Shown in pieces: positions 7,992 to 15,849 of a stretch of 25,677 nt of DNA. The notes beneath the pieces were generated by a model. That model was not told where the DNA came from, searched no databases, and was given only the letters and a program-made list of their open reading frames with translations. Each line of letters opens with the position of its first letter. Position 1 is the first letter of the stretch. The DNA lies in NCBI GenBank assembly GCA_028707105.1, contig JAQTUY010000009.1:1-25677 (forward strand), read 5' to 3'. Source of the stretch: Candidatus Omnitrophota bacterium. GTDB taxonomy: Bacteria > Omnitrophota > Koll11 > Gygaellales > JAQTUY01. The position numbers and the translations under genes are program-made.

Positions 7992-8141
7992 TTATTTAGA
8001 CCTCGCCTTGGATTTGAACCGGTCATCAACCCGCCCCAAATGGATATGACAATAAGCCTCGTGATTATAAACGCTTAAAAGCTGTTTACAATGCGGGAAT
8101 TTACAATGCCGTCCTTTAAGCGAAGTCTTAATTTTTTTCAC
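7992..8141 (-). CDS. 49-residue basic protein with a putative Cys/His zinc site
   Basis: A small gene between the cold-shock protein and the helicase. It starts with GTG (8139-8141), 4 nt after the cold-shock stop, with AAGG about 9 nt upstream, and ends with TAA 4 nt before the helicase ATG. The product is strongly basic, with a C13-x4-C18 pair (CKFPHC), the phrase LLSVYN and a C31-x2-H34 pair (YCHIH), the layout of a small zinc-binding knuckle, followed by a basic tail (RFKSKARSK). I do not know a named family for it. Tight packing with csp and the helicase and the basic charge suggest nucleic-acid binding; this is inference. Confidence 0.72.
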   Translation of the reverse strand: MKKIKTSLKGRHCKFPHCKQLLSVYNHEAYCHIHLGRVDDRFKSKARSK

Positions 8142-8145
8142 GCTG

Positions 8146-8355
8146 TTAAGCCTTGGCTTTGACGGTCACGCTTATCGCCCTGGGCCCTTTAGCTGTATTT
8201 TCAACTTCGAATTCAACATCCTGGGTTTCCGACAAATCAGTGATCTTGGCGTCAACCAGGCCGCTCTGATGAAAAAATACTTCTCTTCCGTCAGTGTCGC
8301 TGATAAAACCAAATCCCCTGTCAGCCACGACCTTCTTTATTTTACCCGTATGCAT
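8146..8355 (-). CDS. cold-shock-domain protein (diverged)
   Basis: A 69-residue single cold-shock (OB-fold) protein that should bind single-stranded RNA or DNA. RNP1 is present as RGFGFI and RNP2 as VFFHQS. It is more diverged from the CspA consensus than the neighbouring paralogue (for example KKVVADRGFG instead of KWFxxxKGYG, and an alanine/lysine-rich end). A GGAGG ribosome site stands 6 nt before the ATG. Its leader contains a very GC-rich short hairpin (8385-8397). It heads the run csp - zinc-knuckle protein - DEAD helicase. Confidence 0.93.
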   Translation of the reverse strand: MHTGKIKKVVADRGFGFISDTDGREVFFHQSGLVDAKITDLSETQDVEFEVENTAKGPRAISVTVKAKA

Positions 8356-8403
8356 TTGATACCTCCGCTGTTTATCTTCGCCATCCCGCGGCGCGGGCGG
8401 CGT

Positions 8404-8444
8404 AAAAAGACAGAGCCCGGCTCTCTAATGATGCCGGGCCCTGT
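8404..8444 (-). terminator. intrinsic terminator after the second cold-shock gene
   Basis: Arms at 8410-8421 (ACAGAGCCCGGC) and 8433-8444 (GCCGGGCCCTGT) form a 12-bp stem with one G-U pair on the minus-strand transcript, followed within one base by five Ts (8408-8404). It ends the transcript of the gene at 8460-8660 and separates it from the downstream csp. Confidence 0.88.
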
Positions 8445-8459
8445 ACAGTGATTCCTAGG

Positions 8460-8660
8460 TTATATCTTAGCTACGTTAGTAGCCTGTTCGCCTTTAGGGC
8501 CTTTAGTTATCTCAAATTCAACGTGCTGACCTTCATCTAAAGACTTGTAACCCTCACCCTGGATCGCTGAATGATGCACAAACACATCGCTTCCGTTCTC
8601 AGGAGTGATGAATCCGTAACCTTTCTGGTTACTGAACCATTTCACTATTCCTTTTGCCAT
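8460..8660 (-). CDS. CspA-family cold-shock protein
   Basis: A canonical 66-residue CspA-type RNA chaperone: [20 protein letters not shown] with RNP1 KGYGFI and RNP2 DVFVHHS, then the conserved [15 protein letters not shown] and the [10 protein letters not shown] end. The start is the ATG at 8658-8660, which has a perfect AAGGAGGT ribosome site; an upstream in-frame start (8720) would add 20 residues outside the fold and across the promoter. It is monocistronic, with its own promoter upstream and a strong terminator downstream. Confidence 0.96.
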   Translation of the reverse strand: MAKGIVKWFSNQKGYGFITPENGSDVFVHHSAIQGEGYKSLDEGQHVEFEITKGPKGEQATNVAKI

Positions 8661-8684
8661 TGCAAAATTACCTCCTTTTCCAAA

Positions 8685-8754
8685 ATTATAGTAAACCCCG
8701 TTAGAAATCTTAACCATCACCTTTACCTGCCTGCTAGATTTTTTCTAACGGGGT
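8685..8754 (-). promoter_or_regulatory. csp promoter with a 13-bp inverted repeat
   Basis: On the minus strand TTAAGA (8713-8708), a 17-nt spacer and a perfect TATAAT (8690-8685) form a promoter whose start would be about 18 nt before the csp ATG. A perfect 13-bp inverted repeat has arms 8695-8707 (ACCCCGTTAGAAA) and 8742-8754, with a 34-nt loop. The nearer arm fills the promoter spacer, so it could be an operator bridged by a dimer, or a hairpin in a transcript starting further upstream. Confidence 0.6.
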
Positions 8755-8770
8755 AAACAATGACTTACAC

Positions 8771-8836
8771 AAAAAAACCGCAAGGTTAGTTATCTGCTCC
8801 CTCGCGGTCTAAGACTTCTAATCTATATTTACTACG
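8771..8836 (-). ncRNA. candidate short terminated transcript (small RNA or leader)
   Basis: A near-consensus promoter (8843-8870) is followed about 66 nt later by a clear intrinsic terminator: arms 8800-8808 and 8777-8785 (minus strand ACCGCGAGG and CCTTGCGGT, 9 bp including one G-U), a 14-nt loop and seven Ts (8777-8771). No ribosome site with an open frame is apparent in the 66 nt. It would be either a free small RNA or an attenuated leader for the downstream csp gene. The exact 5' end is estimated from the -10 box. Confidence 0.5.
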
Positions 8837-8842
8837 AAAATA

Positions 8843-8870
8843 AGTATAACACCTTTTTCCGCTTTGTCAA
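8843..8870 (-). promoter_or_regulatory. consensus sigma-70-type promoter
   Basis: Minus strand TTGACA (8870-8865), 16-nt spacer, TATACT (8848-8843). Predicted start near 8836. It reads into the short terminated transcript and then toward the csp gene. Confidence 0.75.
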
Positions 8871-8877
8871 GTACTTT

Positions 8878-9096
8878 TTCGCCACAAGGCGAACATCCCC
8901 GCAAGGGGACAATCGCGCAATACTCCGCCACAAGGCGGACACTAGCCCAATTCCGATTTGGGCTAGGTGAAATAAGCGCGAGGTACTACATAAGCGTTGG
9001 GTGTTAAGCCACAAGGCGAACACCAACGCAATTCAGCATAAGCGTTGGGTGTTAAGCCACGATTGGCGTAATCATAAATGGTGACTCAGTTAGTCA
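8878..9096. repeat. hairpin-rich repeat tract downstream of the RND operon
   Basis: The gene-free interval holds several short hairpins: TTCGCC-ACAA-GGCGAA (8878-8893), CCCC-GCAA-GGGG (8897-8908), CCGCC-ACAA-GGCGG (8925-8938), TAGCCCAA/TTGGGCTA (about 8943-8966) and TGACT/AGTCA (9082-9096). The 11-mer GCCACAAGGCG occurs three times (8881, 8927, 9008). A 24-bp sequence is perfectly repeated at 8989-9012 and 9037-9060, period 48. The arm at 9015-9029 can pair with either flanking copy (8994-9010 or 9042-9058) over about 14 bp with one bulged G. No coding signal is convincing here. Confidence 0.75.
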
Positions 9097-9135
9097 GATG
9101 GCGCACCAACGGCTTGCGCTCCGGGTAAGGAGGCT

Positions 9136-12100
9136 TTAAGATCTTGAACCTGGAGGAGCCGCTTTTCTAGACCTTTCCCAGGCTTCTCTCGCGGCGTCCG
9201 AGCGGGTCAACTCAAACTTATCCAGGTATTTGACCTGGAACTTTTGCATATAAAGGTAAAGCCCGGGGGTAACAAAGAGGGTAACGACCTGCGAGAATAT
9301 TAAACCTCCGACGACGATCAGCCCCAGCGGCATCCTGGATGCCCCGTCCGCGCCGAACCCCAGCGCGATCGGCACAGCGCCCATGATCGCCGCCAGCCCG
9401 GTCATCAGGATAGGCCTGAAACGCACGACACTGGCGTCATAAATCGCTTCCAGGTCCGTGACATTGCCCTTCTTAAGGTTTTCCTGGGCAAAATCCACCA
9501 TCATGATCCCATTCTTGGCGACTATACCCAAAAGCATAAAGACGCCCACGTAAGCATACAGGGACAACTCCGAACCGAAAATCAGGAGCGTAAGCAGGCC
9601 GCCGAAAGTGGCGACGGGAAGAGTGGTCAGGATAGTCAATGGATGGACATAGCTTTCATACAATATCCCCAGGATTATATATTTTAAGAATATGGCTACG
9701 ATTATCAGGATCCCTAAGCTGGCGACCGATTCCTTGAACGCCGCGGCTTCTCCCTGCAGGCCTCCGCTTATACTGGGCGGCAAAGTCTCATTTGCCAGCT
9801 GTTCAAGGGCCTTAGTGGCATTACCCAGCGGTACCCCTGCCTCAAGGTTAAAAGATATGGTGGCGGAATTAAGCTGGTTAAAATGCGGGACAGTCTGCGG
9901 CCCGACCGTTTTTTTAACCTGTACTACCGATGCCAAAGGCACCAGGCTCTTGGTGACCGGAGAACGCAAATATATCAGAGAAAGATTCTCCGGCTTTTTC
10001 TGGTATTCCTTATCCAGCTCCACGATAACATCATACTGGTCTACGTCGGTCTTATAGGTAGTGACTTTGCCTCCCGCGTAGGAAAGGCTTAAGGCGTTCT
10101 CGATATCCCCGGCAGTGATACCCAGGCTGGAAGCCCGGTCACGCAGTATCTTCAGTTCCAGCTGCGGCAGGGTAAGCTTAACGCTGTTCTGAATATCCAC
10201 AAAACCCGGCAGGGCGCGCATCTTTTGCTCCAGGAGCAGCGCGGTCTTATATAATTGATCCTGATTGTCTCCGGTCATGGCATAGGAATATTTATTGCCC
10301 TGGGCGGTGCTCTCGCCTCCGGCGCTGATCTTCAATGCCGGTAACGCCTGGATAAAAACAAACCCGTCGGTAAGCTTGCTTAATTTGGCCCGCAGCCCTT
10401 TTACCACCTGAGCTATCGGCTTGCGTTCCTTGCGCGGTTTAAGGGATGTAAAGACCATGCCGGTGCTCTGGTCCGCCCCGGGTTGCATTCCGGTGACTGA
10501 AATAAGTTTTTCCACATTAGGGTCTTCGTGCACTATTTTATTGACCTTGTCCTGGAATTTCTGCATTTTAGCCGACGAAGTCCCCAGGGGCACGACCATC
10601 TGCCCATGCACCGCGCCGCTATCCCCTTCAGGTATGAACGTCTGGGGTATCACCTGGAAAAGCACTACCGTTCCGGCAAAACATACCACCCAGATAATTA
10701 CGGTACTCATGGGCCTCTTGAGCGTCCACATCAAAAGCTCCCCGTACTTACTGATCACCCCGTTGAGATACCCGGTAACGCTCTTCTGGAACGGATTAGG
10801 CTTGCCTTCTTTGAGCATACGCGCGCACATCATAGGCGTAAGGGTAAGGGAAACCACCCCGGAACAGAGAATGGCGATAATGACCGTAATGGAAAATTCC
10901 CGGAAGATTCGCCCGACCACGCCCCCCATAAATATCAAGGGGATAAAGATCACTATCAAAGAAAGGGTCATTGAAATAATGGTAAAGGTGATCTCCCGCG
11001 CGCTCTCGATCGCCGCTTCCATCGGTTTTTTCCCTTTTTCCATAAGGCGCACGGTATTCTCAAGGACTACGATAGCATCATCAACCACGAACCCGACAGC
11101 CAGCGTCAGACCCATTAAAGAAAGATTATCCAGACTGAAATTCAGCAATAACATTACCCCAAATGTGGCGATTATAGAGATAGGCAGGGCGATAGCCGGT
11201 ATGACCGTCTCGGAAAGTTTACCTAAAAAGAAGAATATGACCAGCACTACCAGGATCAAAGCGATGACTATCGTGTTTTTGACGTCATTGACCGAATCCA
11301 CGATAGAGTCGGAAGCGTCATAAAGGATGTCCAGCCTCACCGAACCGGGTATTTCCCTGCGCAGGTCATCCAGCGTCTTAATGATATCCCTGGAAAGCCC
11401 TACCGTGTTCGACCCGGCAGAGCGGCTCACAGCTATAACCACGGTCCCCGACCTTATTTTTTGTTCGGAACGGCCATAAGTACAGTTTATAACGTCGTTC
11501 TCGATACTTTGCACGCAATTAGCGATATCCTTGAGCCTGACCGGCGCATCATTTCGGTATGCCATGATCAGTTCTTCATAATCCTTCGCCGTAAACAACT
11601 GGCCCTGCGGCTCTATTGAAAAAGTCCTTACCTTGCCGTCCAGGCTCCCGCCCGGCACAGTAACAGTACCCCTCTGGAGGGCCTGCGAGACTTCATCTAT
11701 CCCTATCCCGTAAGATGCCAGTTTATCCGGGTTGACCTGGATCCTGACCGCGGTTTTAGCGCCCCAGACCTGCACCTGGGAAACGCCATTGATCATGGAA
11801 ATACGCTGGCCGATAGTGCGGTTAGCGTAATCATACAGCTGGCCCGAAGTCTGGGTATCGGAATTGACCATCAGATATATGATCGGCATTTCAGTCGGGT
11901 TGATCTTGGAATATACCGGCGGGGACGGAAGGTCCGTAGGAAGATTGGCAGTGGCCCGGGTGATCGCCGCCTGCACGTCCGGAGCAGCCAGGTCTATGCT
12001 GCGATCCAGATTAAAGGTCAGGGTTATCGTGGTCTGGCCCTCGGTATTGTCGGAAATAATGCTCTGCATACCCGGTATCTGCATGCACTGGCTCTCCAGC

Positions 12101-12297
12101 GGAGAGGCGACCGCTGATGCCATGGTCGAAGGGCTGGCGCCGGGATAATAGACCGTAATAACGATCACCGGAAAATCCACAACCGGCAGGTCGCTGATCG
12201 GCAGCCTGAAATATGCCACTATGCCGAAGATGACCACCGAAACCATGACCAGCGTAGTCATGATCGGTTTTTTGATGAATTTATCGGAAAAACTCAT
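9136..12297 (-). CDS. RND efflux transporter, HAE1/MdtB-MuxB-like
   Basis: A full-length 1053-residue inner-membrane proton-driven pump of the AcrB/MdtBC superfamily. It begins MSFSDKFIKKPIMTTLVM with the first membrane helix, has the porter domain with the YPGASPSTMASAVASPLE block, and carries the proton-relay aspartate pair in VVDDAIVVLEN (D406/D407), followed by the standard MTGLAAIMGAVPIAL block near the end. The second half repeats the fold. It is last in the order outer-membrane factor, adaptor, pump, with a 12-nt gap to the adaptor. Substrates cannot be told from the sequence; similarity in style is to MdtB/MuxB multidrug pumps. Confidence 0.95.
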   Translation of the reverse strand: MSFSDKFIKKPIMTTLVMVSVVIFGIVAYFRLPISDLPVVDFPVIVITVYYPGASPSTMASAVASPLESQCMQIPGMQSIISDNTEGQTTITLTFNLDRSIDLAAPDVQAAITRATANLPTDLPSPPVYSKINPTEMPIIYLMVNSDTQTSGQLYDYANRTIGQRISMINGVSQVQVWGAKTAVRIQVNPDKLASYGIGIDEVSQALQRGTVTVPGGSLDGKVRTFSIEPQGQLFTAKDYEELIMAYRNDAPVRLKDIANCVQSIENDVINCTYGRSEQKIRSGTVVIAVSRSAGSNTVGLSRDIIKTLDDLRREIPGSVRLDILYDASDSIVDSVNDVKNTIVIALILVVLVIFFFLGKLSETVIPAIALPISIIATFGVMLLLNFSLDNLSLMGLTLAVGFVVDDAIVVLENTVRLMEKGKKPMEAAIESAREITFTIISMTLSLIVIFIPLIFMGGVVGRIFREFSITVIIAILCSGVVSLTLTPMMCARMLKEGKPNPFQKSVTGYLNGVISKYGELLMWTLKRPMSTVIIWVVCFAGTVVLFQVIPQTFIPEGDSGAVHGQMVVPLGTSSAKMQKFQDKVNKIVHEDPNVEKLISVTGMQPGADQSTGMVFTSLKPRKERKPIAQVVKGLRAKLSKLTDGFVFIQALPALKISAGGESTAQGNKYSYAMTGDNQDQLYKTALLLEQKMRALPGFVDIQNSVKLTLPQLELKILRDRASSLGITAGDIENALSLSYAGGKVTTYKTDVDQYDVIVELDKEYQKKPENLSLIYLRSPVTKSLVPLASVVQVKKTVGPQTVPHFNQLNSATISFNLEAGVPLGNATKALEQLANETLPPSISGGLQGEAAAFKESVASLGILIIVAIFLKYIILGILYESYVHPLTILTTLPVATFGGLLTLLIFGSELSLYAYVGVFMLLGIVAKNGIMMVDFAQENLKKGNVTDLEAIYDASVVRFRPILMTGLAAIMGAVPIALGFGADGASRMPLGLIVVGGLIFSQVVTLFVTPGLYLYMQKFQVKYLDKFELTRSDAAREAWERSRKAAPPGSRS

Positions 12298-12309
12298 TAT
12301 CTGCGCCTT

Positions 12310-13443
12310 TTACTTGGGATTATCGCTCTTAATTACCATAACATCCGCTCCGGGAGACAACCCCATCTGTCCGCTGGTAACCACTTTCTCTCCCGAAGAA
12401 ACCCCGGTCAGGATAACCACATTATCGTCGATCTGCGGCCCTATTGTCACCAGCCTCAGGTCAGCCTTATTCTCCTTAGTCACCACAAAAAGAAAATATC
12501 CGTTCTGCCCCAGTTCCACCGCATCATAAGGCACGATTACCGCATCCCTGAGAATACCCAGGATAAGCCTGACCTGCACGAACTGCCCCGGCCAAAGCTT
12601 TTTTTCCTTATTATCCACGAACGCGCGCAGGGCAATAGTACCCGTAGTATTATCGACCGTATTGCTGAGCAACTGTAATGTCCCGGAGTAAAAAGTAGCG
12701 GGATCTTCCTGTAAAGATACCTTAACTTCCAGCTGGCCTTCCTCTTTGGAAACACGTACCCTTGCCAACTCGCTTTCCGGAACCGTAAAATCCACATATA
12801 AAGGATCGAGGGTCTTGATATTGACCAGGGTCGGCCCGGTATTAGCGGTAACGATATTGCCCGGATCGACCTGGCGTTTGCCCGTAAGCCCGTCAACGGG
12901 CGAGATTATATTACAATAACCCAAGTTTATCTTCGCAAGGTCTATATTAGCCTGGTCGAGCTTTATCTTCTGTTCTGCCGACAGGAAATCAGCCTCATAC
13001 TTGTCAAAATCCTGCTGAGAAATAAGCTGGGCGGTAAAAAGCGACTTATTGCGCTCAAGGGTATCTTTTTTCAGGTTCAGGTCGGCAATATCCTGCGCCA
13101 AAGCGGCCTGCGCCTTATCCAGTTCCGCCTGAAAAGGGCTGGGGTCAATAATAAAAAGCGGGTCTCCCTTCCTGACCTCCTGCCCTTCATTGAACCGCAC
13201 TTCCTTGATCTGGCCGGTAACCTGAGATTTGATATCGACATCGCTTGTCGGAGCCAGGCTGCCGAATGAATCGATAAATATGGGCATATCATTTTGGGCG
13301 GCATAAGCGACCTGCGCCGGCCGGCTAGGAAGCGCCTGCTCCTTGGGCTTCCTGCCCGCTATGCCCTTTACGATAAGAAATACAATCACGGCCGTCATAA
13401 TAAGCCAGACGATCTTCTTAAGCGCCTTACCTGATCTGATCAT
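12310..13443 (-). CDS. RND periplasmic adaptor (membrane fusion protein, MdtA/AcrA-like)
   Basis: A 377-residue membrane fusion protein linking the RND pump to the TolC-like channel. It has an N-terminal membrane anchor (about 9-25), a first lipoyl half (SQVTGQIKEVRFNEGQEVRKGDPLFIID), a helical hairpin (about 110-175), the second lipoyl half (LGYCNIISPVDGLTGKRQVDPGNIV) and the beta-barrel domain (WPGQFVQVRLIL). There is no lipobox, so it is held by the uncleaved helix. The GAGGAG ribosome site overlaps the end of the TolC-like gene. Confidence 0.94.
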   Translation of the reverse strand: MIRSGKALKKIVWLIMTAVIVFLIVKGIAGRKPKEQALPSRPAQVAYAAQNDMPIFIDSFGSLAPTSDVDIKSQVTGQIKEVRFNEGQEVRKGDPLFIIDPSPFQAELDKAQAALAQDIADLNLKKDTLERNKSLFTAQLISQQDFDKYEADFLSAEQKIKLDQANIDLAKINLGYCNIISPVDGLTGKRQVDPGNIVTANTGPTLVNIKTLDPLYVDFTVPESELARVRVSKEEGQLEVKVSLQEDPATFYSGTLQLLSNTVDNTTGTIALRAFVDNKEKKLWPGQFVQVRLILGILRDAVIVPYDAVELGQNGYFLFVVTKENKADLRLVTIGPQIDDNVVILTGVSSGEKVVTSGQMGLSPGADVMVIKSDNPK

Positions 13444-13454
13444 AAGTCTCCTCT

Positions 13455-15020
13455 TTACTGTTCTCTCGCGGCAATATCCTGTTTTCCGGTATTGCCGTCT
13501 TGACGCGCAGCCGAGAGCGCGCCTGTGGCGTGCGTCAACTCCGCGAAGGCTACAAACACATCCTGTTTAGACTGAATAAGCTTGCTCACGGCATCCGAGA
13601 ATTTATTCTGGGCCTGCAACAGGTCCAGTATACTGCCGACCCCGGCCTTATAACCGGCGAATGCCAGCTCATAAGAAGCGGTGGCGGTCTCAAAAAGGCT
13701 CTTGCTGAATTCCAATTTACTGACTGCCGCTTTATAATTCTGGTATTTTACCCAGACATCGGTGCTTGCCTGGAGTTCGGATTGGATAAGCTCTTCCAGG
13801 GCGACATCTGCCTCCGCCTGGGCCTCGCGCTTCTTGTTCAGAAGATAAAAACCGTCAAACAGGTTCCAGTTCATCTGCAGAAACCCGCTATAGTTGTAAT
13901 CCTTGGCCCTCTGCCCATTGCCGGCGCGATAATCATACCAATCCCTGCCCACGGTGCTGCCGAGATTGAACGTCGGCCAGAGATCGGAATTTGCCGCCTT
14001 CACTGCCGCTTTTTTAGACAACAGGGTTGCCCGCGATGAAGCCAGGTCATGCCTTTGCATAACAGCCTTCTCGATAAGCAGGCTGACATCATCCCCCATT
14101 ATCCATTTCGGCAATTCCTTGGAAGGCAAGGCGATCTGGAATTCCGTATCCGGGGCAAGCCCAAGAGACTGTAATAAAAACGCCCGGCTATTCTTAAAAT
14201 CACCCTTAGCTACTTCCAAGGAATACAGGGCATCTTCATAGTCCGATTGCGCCTGTAAGACGTCAAGTTTTACCGCCACTCCCGCCTCAAACCTGGCCCT
14301 GGCCGCTTCAAAATCTTTTTTTGAAGTCGCCACGTCCGATTGGGCGGCATCATAAGCCGATTGGGAGCTGTAAAAATCATAATAGCCTTTTTCGACCGTC
14401 AAAACAAGATCCTGCACCGACTGATTATATTGAAAATTCGCCGCGGAAAGGGTCTGGACCATTTCTTCAATAGAAGCGCTCCTGCCGCCGAAATCAAAAA
14501 GCAGATAAGTAAGTTCGGCATTCACGCTGTATTCTCTCTGGTTTATTTTATTGACGGCGCGGGTAGCAACCTGCCTCTCCCTGGTAGCGCCCGAAGAGAC
14601 TGTAAGGGCAGGAAAAAGAGCCGCTTCTTCCTGCTTCTTTTTGGCCAATTCAACGGAGGCGTTATACCATGCCTGGCGGGTGGAAGGGTTGTTGCGCAGG
14701 GCAACATCTACTAACTCTGCCAGGGCGAGGGGCTTGGAGGTATCGATCTTTCTCCGGCGTATCGAACTCCAGGCGCCATCAACGGGCCGGGAAACCTTGG
14801 GGGCTTCAGGGACGCCGGAGGCTGCAGGTTTTTCCGCCTCTTTTCTATCCAGGGCGTAACTCTCGGCAAAGCTGCGCGCTTCCTCGCTATGCTTTGTTTC
14901 CCGGGCCGCCATATCCTTGCGGACATCCTTGCCTGATGAGGCGCATCCCGTCATGCTCACGAGAAGAAAAAAAACACATAATAATAAAACTACCCTCTCA
15001 TTAAGCGGAGGTTTTGTCAT
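13455..15020 (-). CDS. TolC-family outer-membrane factor lipoprotein
   Basis: A 521-residue outer-membrane channel of the TolC family. The signal peptide ends in a lipobox (SMTGC, lipidated C26), as in OprM-like factors. Two internally repeated halves carry the long alpha-barrel helices (LADLVDVALRNNPSTRQAWYNA type and ARARFEAGVAVKLDVLQAQSDYEDAL; second half YELAFAGYKAGVGSILDLLQAQNKFSDAV). It is the first gene of the efflux operon and has no visible Shine-Dalgarno: AT-rich promoter-like sequence runs right up to the ATG, so it may be translated from a leaderless or near-leaderless mRNA. Confidence 0.94.
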   Translation of the reverse strand: MTKPPLNERVVLLLCVFFLLVSMTGCASSGKDVRKDMAARETKHSEEARSFAESYALDRKEAEKPAASGVPEAPKVSRPVDGAWSSIRRRKIDTSKPLALAELVDVALRNNPSTRQAWYNASVELAKKKQEEAALFPALTVSSGATRERQVATRAVNKINQREYSVNAELTYLLFDFGGRSASIEEMVQTLSAANFQYNQSVQDLVLTVEKGYYDFYSSQSAYDAAQSDVATSKKDFEAARARFEAGVAVKLDVLQAQSDYEDALYSLEVAKGDFKNSRAFLLQSLGLAPDTEFQIALPSKELPKWIMGDDVSLLIEKAVMQRHDLASSRATLLSKKAAVKAANSDLWPTFNLGSTVGRDWYDYRAGNGQRAKDYNYSGFLQMNWNLFDGFYLLNKKREAQAEADVALEELIQSELQASTDVWVKYQNYKAAVSKLEFSKSLFETATASYELAFAGYKAGVGSILDLLQAQNKFSDAVSKLIQSKQDVFVAFAELTHATGALSAARQDGNTGKQDIAAREQ

Positions 15021-15060
15021 GATTATATATATTTTACCAAAGATTGAAAAAAATAAAAGA
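15021..15060 (-). promoter_or_regulatory. AT-rich region expected to hold the efflux operon promoter
   Basis: The 59-nt gap before the TolC-like gene is AT-rich on the minus strand and contains TAAAAT and, one base before the ATG, TATAAT; no clear -35 was found. Either -10 would put the start at or within a few bases of the ATG. No ribosome site is seen. Confidence 0.35.
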
Positions 15061-15079
15061 CTTTACTGATAATCCTGAC

Positions 15080-15829
15080 TTACTCGATGCCGAAACTTGC
15101 CGTTACGACGGCAGTGACCTTTTTGTCCATGGAGGTGGTATCGTTCACGCCCCAATCCGAGACCTCGGTCGAATTTACCGGCGTTATCTGGAACACCCCC
15201 ATCCTGGCTGAACGCATGAATCCGATCTTATTGCCGGTGGCTTTCACCATATTCTCAGCCCGCTGTTTGGCATTTTCGGTAGCTTTGCCGAGCATCTCGA
15301 TCTTTAATTCATCCAGTCTGGTATAAAAATACTCCGGGGAATTAGAAACGAATTCTATCCCTTCATTAATAAGCTCCGTCGATTCCCTGGAGATCCGGGT
15401 GACCTTATCGACATCAGCGGAGCGCGCCTCCAGCCACTGGCTTAAACGATAACCCTCGATCTCGTTGGTATCATTACCCTTTTCGTTCTTCTTGTATATT
15501 CTTTCGGTAGCGATCTGGGAGGCTATTATCTCTTCTTCAGCGATCCCTTTTGAAATCAAATACTGTTTTATTTTCTTCAGGTCTTCTTCCAGCCCCTTAT
15601 AAGCCGAAGCCAGGTCTGCCTGGTTCCTGGTAAAAGAGGCCGTCCAGACTATGTAATCGCTTTTAATATTTTTTTGGGCTGAACCGGTGACGCTGATCTG
15701 TTCTTTAACGAATTTTGTCACCTTCAGGAACCCCTGAGAAAGAATGACGCTGGAAACTATAGTTGCCGCCGCGATACAAACACCCAATACAATGATCTGC
15801 GAATTCCTCAAAATACCTTTTTCTTCCAT
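15080..15829 (-). CDS. SIMPL-domain (DUF541) envelope protein
   Basis: A 249-residue protein with an N-terminal membrane helix (about 11-33) and a SIMPL domain on the outside: the start ISVTGSAQKNIKSDYIVWTASF, the central IATERIYKK, and the closing KKVTAVVTASFGIE are typical. SIMPL proteins are found in the periplasm or outside in many bacteria; their biochemical role is unclear. It is anchored as a single-pass protein because no cleavage motif follows the helix. A GGGAG ribosome site precedes it and it follows the NIL-domain gene by 20 nt, so the two are probably co-transcribed. Confidence 0.88.
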   Translation of the reverse strand: MEEKGILRNSQIIVLGVCIAAATIVSSVILSQGFLKVTKFVKEQISVTGSAQKNIKSDYIVWTASFTRNQADLASAYKGLEEDLKKIKQYLISKGIAEEEIIASQIATERIYKKNEKGNDTNEIEGYRLSQWLEARSADVDKVTRISRESTELINEGIEFVSNSPEYFYTRLDELKIEMLGKATENAKQRAENMVKATGNKIGFMRSARMGVFQITPVNSTEVSDWGVNDTTSMDKKVTAVVTASFGIE

Positions 15830-15849
15830 ATCCGCTCCCGGCCTGTTTA

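Noticed and set aside
7995..8025. tRNA-like T-arm (GGTTCAAATCC on the minus strand)
   Set aside because: Only the T-loop phrase matches; the stem does not pair and no cloverleaf is found upstream. It lies in the coding sequence of the 49-residue protein.
8832..9026. 64-residue open frame on the minus strand in the gene-free region
   Set aside because: It is composed of the hairpin repeats and the promoter at 8843-8870, has no ribosome site and no family-like features.
8989..9060. Integron attC site
   Set aside because: GTTAAGC fits the right core GTTRRRY and the region folds with a bulged base, but the partner core does not fit RYYYAAC, there is no integrase and no cassette-like gene order.
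10421..11323. 300-codon open frame on the plus strand
   Set aside because: It is antisense to the RND pump with low-complexity Ser/Thr/Ile content typical of shadow frames.
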